Assembly (NCBI GenBank): GCA_017551705.1
Contig: JAFZLA010000078.1
Span: forward strand, 1 to 43,097
Length of the DNA stretch: 43,097 bases
Reading direction: 5' to 3'
Origin: Treponema sp.
GTDB taxonomy: Bacteria > Spirochaetota > Spirochaetia > Treponematales > Treponemataceae
Part shown: positions 32,391 through 40,570 of the stretch, piece by piece
Layout: each line of letters opens with the position of its first letter
How positions within the stretch are numbered: position 1 is the first letter of the stretch
The notes under the pieces: generated by a model
What the model saw: only the letters and a program-made list of their open reading frames with translations
Told to the model about the DNA's origin: nothing
Databases searched by the model: none
Program-made: the position numbers and the translations under genes

Positions 32391-33703
32391 TTTTCTATTC
32401 CTCCAAGCAAGGTTCCAAATGGAACGCCGAGCGTGTTTTCCAAAGTTAAAATTGACGAAGCCAAGTTGAAGGCTTGCTGCTTTAAGTTGAGCCGCGCCTG
32501 CTCCAAAGAATTGCGCGCGGTCAAAAGTTCGGTCCAATTGCGGGAGCCGCGGTTGTAAGCCTCTTGAGTCATTTTATGGCTCTGTTCCGCCAAAGTGACG
32601 CTGGACTCAAGCGTCTTGATTGACGAAATCAACTGCTCGATTTTTTTGACGCCGCTTTGAGCGTTTACTTTGAGGCTTGTCTTTTTGTCCGCGATTTGCA
32701 GCTCGTAGTCGGCGATTGTGTCTTTGGCGCTGGCTATGTTGTTGGCCTTTGCTGACCAAGGCAAAAATCCGTCAAGGGGAATCGTCACGCTAAGCGAAAG
32801 GCCGCCCGTGTCGTTGGCGCCGTTTGAGTTGTTGGTCCAAGTGGGCTTGTAAGTCCAGCCCGCGTTTATGCTTGGTCCGTAGGCCGAAAAGCGGCTTGTC
32901 AAAAGGCTGTTGCGCGCTATCTCCAACTTTTTTTGCAAGGCGGCCAATTCCAAGGACTGCGCCTCAATTCCTTCTATAGAGATGGATTTTATCTTTGCGA
33001 TTTGGTCCAGGCTTCCGTTCAAACTGACTTGCGCCTCTTGGTCAAGGCCAAGAATTTGCTTAAAGGCGGCCAAGTCGTTTTGGTAAGAAATCTCGGCGCT
33101 CTGCAAGTTTGGAATTTGCGTTTCGTAATTGACTTGGCTTGAGAGCACGTCAAGCTGGCTTATCACGCCCTGGCCGTATTTGCGGCGGTTTGTTTCGTAT
33201 GACTGGCGGGCGGTTTCCACGCTGGACTTTTTGAGCGCGATGTTGTCCGTTTGGTAGAGCAGGTTGTAAAAGGCGGTTCTAACGTTAAGCTCCACGGAAC
33301 GGCAGGCGGCCTCGTAGTTGATTTCGCCGGCCTGATACTTGAGGGCGGCATCCTTTATATTTGTGTAGAGGTTTGTCGAAAGGGTGACGCTCACGCCGCC
33401 TTGGACGTAGGCCGTGTAGTTTTCGGCAAAGTTTTTGTTGGACTTTGAAATGCCGCCGCTTGCCGTAAGCGAGGGGCTGACGCTGTTCCAAGATGTGTTT
33501 TTGTTTCTTTTTGCCGCGTCCAGTTGAATTTTGCTTTGCTTTATCTGAACGTTGTTTTTAAGGGCCAGGTCAACGGCATCTTGAATGGTGAGCGAGAGGG
33601 GAGGCTCTTGCCCGCCATTTTGCGCGCTTTTTTCCTGTGAATGAAGGGAAAGGGAAAGCGCCAGCGCCAAAACCACGGCTGCCGCCGCGCGTCTTTTTGT
33701 CAT
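32387..33703 (-). CDS. TolC-type outer membrane efflux protein
   Basis: 438 residues from ATG 33703 (AGGAG upstream). Signal peptide MTKRRAAAAVVLALALSLSLHSQ, then the outer-membrane-factor repeats: LTIQDAVDLALKNNVQIKQSKIQLDAAKRN and its second-half counterpart, with long helices (SVETARQSYETNRRKYGQGVISQLDVLSSQVNYETQ; ESSVTLAEQSHKMTQEAYNRGSRNWTELLTARNSLEQARLN, coding about 32480-33200). It forms the outer-membrane channel of the RND pump encoded downstream, and is first of the four-gene operon. A TATAAT lies upstream at about 33728-33733 on the minus strand. Confidence 0.92.
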   Translation of the reverse strand: MTKRRAAAAVVLALALSLSLHSQEKSAQNGGQEPPLSLTIQDAVDLALKNNVQIKQSKIQLDAAKRNKNTSWNSVSPSLTASGGISKSNKNFAENYTAYVQGGVSVTLSTNLYTNIKDAALKYQAGEINYEAACRSVELNVRTAFYNLLYQTDNIALKKSSVETARQSYETNRRKYGQGVISQLDVLSSQVNYETQIPNLQSAEISYQNDLAAFKQILGLDQEAQVSLNGSLDQIAKIKSISIEGIEAQSLELAALQKKLEIARNSLLTSRFSAYGPSINAGWTYKPTWTNNSNGANDTGGLSLSVTIPLDGFLPWSAKANNIASAKDTIADYELQIADKKTSLKVNAQSGVKKIEQLISSIKTLESSVTLAEQSHKMTQEAYNRGSRNWTELLTARNSLEQARLNLKQQAFNLASSILTLENTLGVPFGTLLGGIEK

Positions 33704-33763
33704 AAATGCTCCTAAATGCAAAAAAATTATAGCGAATTTCTACCCTAAAATCTATAGCCGCGG

Positions 33764-33785
33764 TGTGTCAAAGATGTGTCAAAAA
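33764..33785. repeat. two 11-base direct repeats between tolC and aspS
   Basis: TGTGTCAAAGA (33764-33774) and TGTGTCAAAAA (33775-33785), one helical turn apart, ending just before the aspS -35 region. Could be a regulator site for aspS or the efflux operon. Confidence 0.4.
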
Positions 33786-33791
33786 TCGGGC

Positions 33792-33820
33792 TTTTCAAAA
33801 CCCTGCGTTTTCGCTACAAT
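33792..33820 (+). promoter_or_regulatory. aspS promoter, leaderless type
   Basis: TTTTCA (33792-33797), 17-base spacer, TACAAT (33815-33820), 9 bases to ATG 33830. No ribosome binding site. Confidence 0.55.
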
Positions 33821-33829
33821 AGTTCCATT

Positions 33830-35662
33830 ATGGAAAACACTAAACGAACTGTAACTTGCGGAGAGCTTTGCGCCTCCGACGTTGGAAAATCTGTTATATT
33901 GAACGGCTGGGTTCACCGCACGCGCGAACTTGGCGGATTGACCTTTATTTTGTTGCGCGACCGCTACGGAATCACCCAGGTTGTTGTAGGCGACAAGGCC
34001 TCGGACGAGGTAAAGAAAATCGCCTCCACCCTCAAAAGCGAATACTGCGTTGCCATCAGCGGAACGGTTGCCGCCCGCCAAGAGAAAGACATAAACAAGG
34101 ACATGGCTACAGGCGCGATTGAAGTCGAAGCCGCCGAAATCGAAATCTTCACCACAAGCGAACAGCTTCCCTTCGCGATTGACGAAGTGCGCCAAAAGGA
34201 CGGAACGATCGTTCTTCCCAACGAGGACTTGCGCTTAAAGTACCGCTACTTGGACTTGCGCCGCGAGCCGATGAAGCAAAACATCATTTTGCGCTCAAAC
34301 GTAACCTTTGCCACTCGCGAGTACTTGACCCAAAAGGGCTTTTTGGAAATCGAAACGCCGACCTTCATCAAGTCCACTCCCGAAGGCGCGCGCGACTACT
34401 TGGTTCCAAGCCGCGTTCATCCCGGAAAATTCTATTCGCTCCCCCAGAGTCCCCAGCTTTACAAGCAGCTTTTGATGGTCTCTGGCTTTGACAAGTATTT
34501 CCAAATCGCGCGCTGCTACCGCGACGAAGACGCCCGCGGCGACCGCCAGCCCGAATTCACCCAGATTGATATGGAAATGTCCTTCACAAACCGCGAGGAA
34601 GTTCTTAGCACAACAGAAGGAATGATGGGCTACATTTTCAAAAAGACTTTGAACTACGACTTGCCCGCAAAGTTTGACCGCATCACTTGGGACGACGCCT
34701 TCAACCTTTATGGAAGCGACAAGCCCGACTTGCGCTTTGACATGAAGATTCAGGACGCTGCCTTTATGGCGGGCCTCAGCGACTTTAACGCGTTCAAAGC
34801 AGGAGCCGCCAACGCGGGAATGGACATCGAGCGCCACAAGCGCAGCGGCCTCAAGGCGCTTATCGTCAAGAACGTGGCCGACAAGTATTCGCGCAAGATG
34901 GTGGAAGAGTTGGAAGCCGTTGCCAAAAAGTACAAGGCCAAGGGCTTGGCTTGGATGAAGGTCAACGCCGAGGGCAAGTTTGAGGGAGGAGTTTCAAAAT
35001 TCTTTGCGGACAAGGAATCCGAGATTTGCCCCAAGCTCGGCGCGGAGAAAAACGACTTGCTCTTGTTCGTTAGCGACGAAAAATGGCAGGTTGCCTGCGT
35101 GGCTCTTGGCGCGGTTCGCAAGCAGCTTGGAAAAGACCTTAACCTTTACAATCCCGCCGACGAATTCCACTTTGCGTGGATCATCGACTTTCCGTATTTT
35201 GCGTGGAACGAAGAAGAAAACCACTGGGAGACTGAGCACCACATGTTCACGCTTCCGCAAAAAAAATATTGGGACACTTTGGAATCGGACCCCGGCGCCG
35301 TCAAGGGCGACCTTTACGACTTGGTTTTGAACGGCTACGAATTGGCCTCGGGCTCTATGCGTATCAACGACCCTGCCTTGCAGCAGCGCATTTTTAAAAT
35401 CGTCGGCTACTCGCAGGAACGCGCCGACAAGGCCTTTGGCTTTTTGGTCCAAGCCTTTAAGTTTGGCGCCCCGCCGCACGGAGGAATCGCTCCCGGCCTT
35501 GACCGCCTTGTAATGCTCATGCGCCACGAAGAAAGCATCCACGAAGTCATCGCCTTCCCCAAGAACAACTTGGCCGCAAGCCCGATGGACGAATGTCCAA
35601 GCCCTGTCGACGAGCAGCAGTTGAAAGACTTGCACATCGTAGTTACGGAAAAAGAGGAATAG
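33830..35662 (+). CDS. aspS: aspartyl-tRNA synthetase
   Basis: 610 residues from ATG 33830. The N-terminal OB anticodon domain (VILNGWVHRTRELGGLTFILLRDRYG) is followed by class II motifs: motif 1 near FLEIETPTFIKSTPEGARDYLVPSR, motif 2 FQIARCYRDEDARGDRQPEFTQIDMEMSF, the bacterial GAD insertion (about 290-420), and motif 3 GGIAPGLDRLVMLM. The GAD domain marks it as the bacterial type; whether it is discriminating or also charges tRNA-Asn cannot be stated. An open frame to 33776 is rejected because it includes the promoter. pyrE follows after 9 bases. Confidence 0.96.
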   Translation: MENTKRTVTCGELCASDVGKSVILNGWVHRTRELGGLTFILLRDRYGITQVVVGDKASDEVKKIASTLKSEYCVAISGTVAARQEKDINKDMATGAIEVEAAEIEIFTTSEQLPFAIDEVRQKDGTIVLPNEDLRLKYRYLDLRREPMKQNIILRSNVTFATREYLTQKGFLEIETPTFIKSTPEGARDYLVPSRVHPGKFYSLPQSPQLYKQLLMVSGFDKYFQIARCYRDEDARGDRQPEFTQIDMEMSFTNREEVLSTTEGMMGYIFKKTLNYDLPAKFDRITWDDAFNLYGSDKPDLRFDMKIQDAAFMAGLSDFNAFKAGAANAGMDIERHKRSGLKALIVKNVADKYSRKMVEELEAVAKKYKAKGLAWMKVNAEGKFEGGVSKFFADKESEICPKLGAEKNDLLLFVSDEKWQVACVALGAVRKQLGKDLNLYNPADEFHFAWIIDFPYFAWNEEENHWETEHHMFTLPQKKYWDTLESDPGAVKGDLYDLVLNGYELASGSMRINDPALQQRIFKIVGYSQERADKAFGFLVQAFKFGAPPHGGIAPGLDRLVMLMRHEESIHEVIAFPKNNLAASPMDECPSPVDEQQLKDLHIVVTEKEE

Positions 35663-35671
35663 GGCGGAACG

Positions 35672-36346
35672 ATGCAAGACTACAAAAAAGAATTCATCGA
35701 CTTTATGCTTGAGTGTGACGTGCTCAAGTTTGGCAGCTTCACTCTAAAGAGCGGGCGGCATTCGCCCTTCTTTATGAACGCGGGCGCTTATGTAACCGGA
35801 AGCCAGTTGCGCCGCTTGGGTCAATACTACGCCAAGGCCATCCACGAAAACTTTGGCGACGACTTTGACGTTTTGTTCGGCCCCGCCTACAAGGGAATTC
35901 CTTTGAGCGTCGCGGCGGCAATCGCCTACAGCGAATTGTTTGGAAAGGAAGTCCGCTATTGCTCAAACCGCAAAGAGGCCAAGGATCACGGCGACGCGGG
36001 CATCTTGCTCGGAAGCCATTTAAAGGACGGCGACCGCGTAGTCATCATCGAAGACGTAACGACAAGCGGCGCTTCGATTGAGGAAACGTTCCCGATTATA
36101 AAAGCGCAAGGCGACATAAAAATTGTCGGCGAAATAGTCTCGCTCAACCGAATGGAAAAGGCCAAGGACTCCGACAAGTGCGCGCTTGACGTTATAAAAG
36201 AAAAGTACGGATTTAAAACCGCCGCTATTGTAACGATGCAAGACGTGATTGAGTCTTTGTGGAAAGCTGACGGCAGCGGAAAAATCACCAACGAGCTTAA
36301 AAAGGAATTGGACGACTACTATGCGCAATGGGGCGCCGCGCGCTAA
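35672..36346 (+). CDS. pyrE: orotate phosphoribosyltransferase
   Basis: Converts orotate and PRPP to OMP in pyrimidine synthesis. 224 residues with FGSFTLKSGRHSPFFMNAG at the start, FGPAYKGIPLSVA, KEAKDHGDAG (flexible catalytic loop region) and the PRPP motif VVIIEDVTTSGASI. Length and motifs are standard. The spacing to aspS is short, and the next gene overlaps its end, so the three are probably one transcript. Confidence 0.96.
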   Translation: MQDYKKEFIDFMLECDVLKFGSFTLKSGRHSPFFMNAGAYVTGSQLRRLGQYYAKAIHENFGDDFDVLFGPAYKGIPLSVAAAIAYSELFGKEVRYCSNRKEAKDHGDAGILLGSHLKDGDRVVIIEDVTTSGASIEETFPIIKAQGDIKIVGEIVSLNRMEKAKDSDKCALDVIKEKYGFKTAAIVTMQDVIESLWKADGSGKITNELKKELDDYYAQWGAAR

Positions 36347-37610
36347 GGCTTTGCAAGACCAAAAGGCGCGCAACGAGGATTGCTTGCAAGACCAAAACTG
36401 CGCGCGGCGCGGGGACGGCACGCAAGACAAAAAAGCGGCGGCCCGCCTCGCGCGCTACCAAAAAATTCTCTGCCCGGACTTTCCTCCGTTCCTAAAAAAA
36501 TATCTAGACCTAAAAATTTTGGAGCGGCTAAAGGGCATCGGCCTTTTGTGCGGAACCGACTGGACGCCGCTATTCCACAACCGCTTTTATTATTCGCGCT
36601 ACGACCATTCCCTAAACTGCGCCTTGATTGTGTGGAATTGGACGCGCGACAAAAAATTGGCTTTGGCCGCGCTCTTGCACGATGTTTCGACCCCGGCCTT
36701 TAGCCACGTGATCGACTTTAAAAACGGCGACGCCCTGACCCAAGAATCCACCGAAGATAAAAACGCCGCGATGATTCGCGCTGACGCCCAACTTGCCGCC
36801 GCGCTGGCCCAAGACGGCTTGGCCGCGAGCGACGTTGACGACTACCACAAGTATTCGATTTGCGACAACGAAGTTCCCCAGCTTAGCGCCGACCGTTTGG
36901 AATACATGTTCCCAAGCGGCGCCGCCTTGGAAGGCTGGTTTAGCCTGCGCGCCATAAAGCGCTTTTACGGCGACCTAGTTTTGGCAAAAGATGAAAATGG
37001 CAATTTGGAATTTGCCTTTAAGACAAAAAAAATCGCGCTTGACTATTTTAAGCGCATCCTGAAAATCGGATATTTTTTGCAGCGCAACAAAGACAAAATC
37101 GCCATGGAGCTTATGGCGCGCGTTGTCGACGCCGCCATAAAATGCGGCGCCTTGGCTGAGGAAGAATTGTGGCAGCTAAGCGAGCGTCAAATCATCGAGC
37201 GATGGGATGGCATGCTGGCGGCAGTTGTAACGCCGCAAACGAATGGTTTGCCAGAAACGGTGGAGGCGGGCCGCTTGGACTTTTTGCGTCTTTATAAAAC
37301 TTACCGCACGATGAAAAAAGTCCGCGGAGCCGCTTCTCCCTTGCCCGGCCACTTTTGCGTACAGCTTGCCGTAAAGCGCCGCTGGATAAACCCGCTGGTG
37401 GCGGCCGGCAGTCTTGGGCTTGCCAATGATTCTGACACAAGCCAGCAATCGAACGCAAGACTAAAAACGAATGAGGCGGCCCGCCGAATCTGCGACATTT
37501 CCATGCGCGCAAAAAAGGCCGAGGAAAAATTCTTGGCTTACAACGACACGCCCTACGCTTGCGTTGAGCTGGCGGAATTTTGTGGAAATAAATCAAAAAG
37601 CGCGCTATAA
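36321..37610 (+). CDS. HD-domain phosphohydrolase-like protein
   Basis: 429 residues from ATG 36321, overlapping pyrE by 26 bases. The HD core is SRYDHSLNCALIVWNW followed by ALAALLHDVSTPAFSHVIDF, giving the His...His-Asp metal pattern of deoxynucleotide triphosphohydrolase-like and related enzymes. The substrate is unknown. The first 35 residues are odd: three in-frame imperfect repeats (ALQDQKA, CLQDQNCA, TQDKKAA) with no conserved look, so the natural protein may begin near ARYQKILCPDFPPFL. A second low-complexity patch (NDSDTSQQSNARLKTNEAARR) is near the C-terminus. Confidence 0.82.
   Translation: MRNGAPRAKALQDQKARNEDCLQDQNCARRGDGTQDKKAAARLARYQKILCPDFPPFLKKYLDLKILERLKGIGLLCGTDWTPLFHNRFYYSRYDHSLNCALIVWNWTRDKKLALAALLHDVSTPAFSHVIDFKNGDALTQESTEDKNAAMIRADAQLAAALAQDGLAASDVDDYHKYSICDNEVPQLSADRLEYMFPSGAALEGWFSLRAIKRFYGDLVLAKDENGNLEFAFKTKKIALDYFKRILKIGYFLQRNKDKIAMELMARVVDAAIKCGALAEEELWQLSERQIIERWDGMLAAVVTPQTNGLPETVEAGRLDFLRLYKTYRTMKKVRGAASPLPGHFCVQLAVKRRWINPLVAAGSLGLANDSDTSQQSNARLKTNEAARRICDISMRAKKAEEKFLAYNDTPYACVELAEFCGNKSKSAL
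36350..36430 (+). repeat. three imperfect tandem repeats at the start of the HD gene
   Basis: TTGCAAGACC occurs at 36351-36360 and 36384-36393, and CGCAAGACA at 36421-36429, with spacings of 33 and 36 bases that keep the reading frame. Confidence 0.5.
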
Positions 37611-37633
37611 TAATAAGAGTAGGAGGCAAAAAT

Positions 37634-37834
37634 ATGAGAACGATGACGCAAATGCAAGCGCTTGAGCAGTTGCCAAAGGACAGCATGGTAAAGAAAATAA
37701 TGCTTCACATATTGAACACCCCCAAGCCCGACTTTACGGAGCTTGACCGCCAAATTGACGAAGAAAATAAAAAGTGGCTCGCAAGCCTTGACGAAACCAC
37801 TCGCCGCCGCGTTTTGGCCACGCCTTCGTATTAA
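37634..37834 (+). CDS. small protein upstream of GNAT, unknown function
   Basis: 66 residues (MRTMTQMQALEQLPKDSM start, ASLDETTRRRVLATPSY end), charged and helical. AGGAGG sits 8 bases before ATG 37634, and TATAAT (37606-37611) overlaps the stop of the HD gene and may be its -10 box. It is followed after 9 bases by the GNAT gene with its own AAGGAG. I do not recognise the family. The arrangement of a small helical protein before an acetyltransferase recalls GNAT-type toxin-antitoxin pairs, but it does not look like a ribbon-helix-helix antitoxin. Confidence 0.65.
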   Translation: MRTMTQMQALEQLPKDSMVKKIMLHILNTPKPDFTELDRQIDEENKKWLASLDETTRRRVLATPSY

Positions 37835-37843
37835 GGAGATGTC

Positions 37844-38431
37844 ATGCTGCTCGCGCCAATTAATAATGAAAAATTCAAATATGAGCATCTTATAGCCAAT
37901 CCGCAAAACCTTGAAGAAATAAAGTCTTTTTTTGTTGAAAAGCCAAGCGGCAAAGGACTTGAAAAATATCTCAAGCTTCTTGCGGAAACAGAAGAATACA
38001 ACAGAAGCAACCGCACATATATTGTTCGCGACAAAGAAACAAATGAAATTGCCGCGTATTTTTCTTTGCGAGTCGGTTCGTTCACTTTAAAAGAGCAAAT
38101 GCAAAACGACGATGACGCAAGCAAATACACTGTGCCGTCTGTTGAAATTTCAAATTTTGCCGTAAATTCCGCTTATAGAGAAAAGCATCCAGAGGTCAAA
38201 AAAATAGGCGAGCAAGTTTTTACTCGTTTTATTATCCCAACCGTAAATTACGGCGCCGAGCTTTTTGGAATCCAAGCGATTCACATTTACGCTTTGCCGC
38301 AAGACGACTTGATTGACCATTACGGCTCGTTTGGCTTTAGTCGGCTGCCTAAAGAAATGGAAGAATACATCCACAAACACCTAAAGCCGGACTACGACGA
38401 CAAGTGCATTTTCATGTATCAAATTTTGTGA
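37844..38431 (+). CDS. GNAT family N-acetyltransferase
   Basis: 195 residues. The GNAT core is visible: RTYIVRDKETNEIAAYFSLRVGSF (beta strands), VEISNFAVNSAYREKHPEVKKIGEQVFTRFI (acetyl-CoA-binding strand and helix, with a poorly matching pyrophosphate loop), AIHIYALPQDDLIDHYGSFGFSRL (the ageYekfGF-type end). The substrate is unknown. The start is supported by AAGGAG 5 bases upstream. The AT content is a little higher than in the neighbouring aspS-pyrE genes, consistent with an accessory module. Confidence 0.8.
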   Translation: MLLAPINNEKFKYEHLIANPQNLEEIKSFFVEKPSGKGLEKYLKLLAETEEYNRSNRTYIVRDKETNEIAAYFSLRVGSFTLKEQMQNDDDASKYTVPSVEISNFAVNSAYREKHPEVKKIGEQVFTRFIIPTVNYGAELFGIQAIHIYALPQDDLIDHYGSFGFSRLPKEMEEYIHKHLKPDYDDKCIFMYQIL

Positions 38432-38468
38432 CAATTAAAACAATCCATAAAAGGAGGAGAATAAAAAA

Positions 38469-39763
38469 ATGAAACGAATTAATGTAATGATTGCTTTTTT
38501 TGCCGCTGCGGCATTGCTTATTTTTGCGGCCTGCTCCAACAGCTCTGACAGCGGTTCGTCGGGAACGAATAACGGAAACGGCGGAGGAACGGCTACAACG
38601 CCGACGACCCCGACAACGCCAACAGGCGGAGATTCTGGCGGGGATTCCGGCGGAAGCGAGCAGACAGGAGGCGGTGGCTCAGGCGGAAACGCTGCAACCT
38701 ACACCGTAACAATTGCGGATTGCGCAAACGGCAGCGTGACCGCTAGCCCGACAAGCGCCGCGCAAGGCGCCACCGTGACGCTCTCAATCAGTCCCGCCAG
38801 CGGCTACGAGCGGACACAATCAGCGCGGCAGCCGGCTCAAATTCAGTTGATTTAAGCGGAACAGGAAACACTAGAACATTTACAATGCCCGCCGCGAATG
38901 TAACGGTGACGGCGGCCTTTAAGGCTGCGGCGCAAGCGCAAGTTCCCGCGGGCTTTGTCAAGGTCGAAGGCGCGACAATCGTTGGTAACAGTAAGTTCAG
39001 CAACAACGGATGGACAGGCGTATTTGTCACTGGCCGAACTGTGACGTTCAGCGACTTTTACATGTGCGACCACGAGGTGACTCAGTCTGAGTACCAGACC
39101 GTTATGGGAAGCAACCCCAGCAATTTTACAGGAAACGTCGAACTGCCTGTTGAGCAAGTGTCTTGGTTTGACGCAATATACTACTGCAACAAAAAGAGCG
39201 TTGCCGAAAGCCTGACCCCTTGTTACAGCGTGGACGGAAAGGCTGACATAACACAATGGGGCTACACGCCGCACGGCGGAAACAGCATAAGCGGAACAAT
39301 AACCTGCAACCTTAACGCCAACGGCTACCGCCTGCCCACGGAGGCCGAATGGGAATACGCCGCCCTAGGCGGAAAGGCCGGAGTCGCCTTGGACGACCCG
39401 ACGGACTACGCCGGAACAAACGACAGCGGATCTCTTGGAACATACGCATGGTACAGCGGCAACAGCGACAGCAAGACCCACGCCGTAAAGACAAAGACAA
39501 AGAACGGTCTTGGACTATTTGACATGAGCGGAAACGTCTGGGAATGGTGCTGGGATTGGTATGACTCAAGCGCGACAGCAGGGGACAACGGCAGCGCCAG
39601 CGTGACAAACCCGCTCGGCGCGTCGTCGGGGTCTTGCCGCGTAGGCCGTGGCGGCTGTTGGAACAGTGGCGCTTCCGATTGTTCGGTCGCTCGCCGGAGC
39701 AGCGGCGACCCCGGCTACCGCGGCGGCAATCTTGGCTTCCGCGTGGTTCGCACAGCAAACTGA
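38469..39763 (+). CDS. FGE-sulfatase/C-type-lectin-fold lipoprotein 2, frameshifted
   Basis: ATG 38469 follows AGGAGG. The lipoprotein signal has lipobox IFAAC, then SNSSDSGSSG and a Gly/Thr-rich linker. A Flg_new_2-type repeat starts TYTVTIADCANGSVTASPTSAAQG, but the frame shifts at about 38811 (GAGCGG where GAGCTGG would restore GYELDTISAAAG), ending early at 38855. The second frame continues through FTMPAANVTVTAAF into an FGE-sulfatase domain (YMCDHEVTQSEYQ, YRLPTEAEWEYAALGG, GLFDMSGNVWEWCWDWY, GFRVVRTAN). Either a one-base deletion has inactivated the gene or the assembly has an error. There is no homopolymer at the shift. It is a paralogue of the lipoprotein at 20263. Confidence 0.8.
39647..39742 (+). 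other. candidate variable region of FGE-fold lipoprotein 2
   Basis: 32 codons aligning without gaps to 21366-21461. Fixed positions include RGG, the C-S-V-A motif and GFR; changes cluster in the codons between. A hairpin follows 11 bases later at 39753. Confidence 0.45.
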
Positions 39764-39772
39764 CGTTTGCTG
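39753..39772. repeat. 8-bp hairpin with the stop codon of lipoprotein 2 in its loop
   Basis: CAGCAAAC-TGAC-GTTTGCTG. The TGA stop (39761-39763) is in the 4-base loop. Confidence 0.75.
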
Positions 39773-39794
39773 GCTCTGCAAGGAAATTATTTAC

Positions 39795-39816
39795 AACTTC
39801 CGCATCCGCGGAAGTT
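39795..39816. repeat. 9-bp hairpin downstream of lipoprotein 2
   Basis: AACTTCCGC-ATCC-GCGGAAGTT, 32 bases after the stop codon. No T run follows, so it is not a standard terminator. Confidence 0.75.
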
Positions 39817-39839
39817 CGGGTCAGCTCAGTAGCCCGCTC

Positions 39840-39868
39840 TTGCCATCATTTCCCCCATTCACTACAAT
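39840..39868 (+). promoter_or_regulatory. promoter of histidine phosphatase, leaderless type
   Basis: TTGCCA (39840-39845), 17-base spacer, TACAAT (39863-39868), 6 bases to ATG 39875. No ribosome binding site. Confidence 0.65.
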
Positions 39869-39874
39869 GCCTAT

Positions 39875-40492
39875 ATGCAACTTTACGTCGTTAGGCACGG
39901 ACAGACAGTTTGGAACGCGGAAGGCAAATTGCAGGGTCGCACGGACATTGAGCTAAATCAAAACGGAATCGACGCGGCCGTCGCATTGGGCCGCCAGTTG
40001 GCCGGCACGCGCTTTGACAAAATATTTTCTTCGCCGTTAAAGCGCGCGGTTCATACGGCCCAGCTAATAAGGCAAGGCATTTGCGAAGGGCAGGGCGTCG
40101 CTCCCGAGAGCCTTGAAATACAAACAGACCCGCGCTTGATAGAAATGTCCTTTGGCGTGGGCGAGGGTTGCTCTTGCGACGAATGGTTTGCCGACTCAAG
40201 CCCCTACCGCTTCTTTTTTACCGAGCCGCAAAAGTTCCCCAAGCCGCCGCAGGGCGAATCCTTTGAAGACGTTATGGCGCGCACAAAAAGTTTTGCCCAA
40301 GAAATAATCGAGCCCCTTTATCAAAAAGCCGACCGTCTTATGATTGTGGCTCACGGCGCGCTCAATAAGGGCCTTATGTGCTATTTGCAAAACCACGGTG
40401 TCGAGGACTACTGGCTTAACGGCTTGCAAGAAAACTGCCAGGCCAGCGTCTTTGAATACGACGGAAAGGTTTGGCGGACGATTAAGGGGTAA
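39875..40492 (+). CDS. histidine phosphatase (phosphoglycerate mutase-like)
   Basis: 205 residues. The active-site RHG motif is LYVVRHGQTVWN; further family residues are FSSPLKRAVHTAQL (Arg), DPRLIEMSFG (Glu) and MIVAHGALNKG (second His). Members include cofactor-dependent phosphoglycerate mutases, CobC-like and broad-specificity phosphatases; the sequence does not decide among them. It has a leaderless-type promoter and is followed by a strong terminator. Confidence 0.9.
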   Translation: MQLYVVRHGQTVWNAEGKLQGRTDIELNQNGIDAAVALGRQLAGTRFDKIFSSPLKRAVHTAQLIRQGICEGQGVAPESLEIQTDPRLIEMSFGVGEGCSCDEWFADSSPYRFFFTEPQKFPKPPQGESFEDVMARTKSFAQEIIEPLYQKADRLMIVAHGALNKGLMCYLQNHGVEDYWLNGLQENCQASVFEYDGKVWRTIKG

Positions 40493-40523
40493 AAAAACTC
40501 TCCACGCGCGGAGAGTTTTTTTT
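40491..40523. terminator. bidirectional rho-independent terminator
   Basis: A7, stem CTCTCC/GGAGAG with loop ACGCGC, then T8. It serves the histidine phosphatase on the plus strand and the membrane-protein gene on the minus strand. Confidence 0.9.
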
Positions 40524-40570
40524 ATGATTTCATTTTCTAAACGATGCGAAAAGGTTGTGGAATTTTATAC

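Noticed and set aside
33776-33829. Longer aspS start at 33776
   Set aside because: The extension includes the -10 box and has no ribosome binding site; the enzyme core starts at MENTKRT.
21366-39742. A template repeat or reverse transcriptase for a diversity-generating retroelement
   Set aside because: No A-rich copy of the variable segment and no reverse-transcriptase motifs were found in the window.
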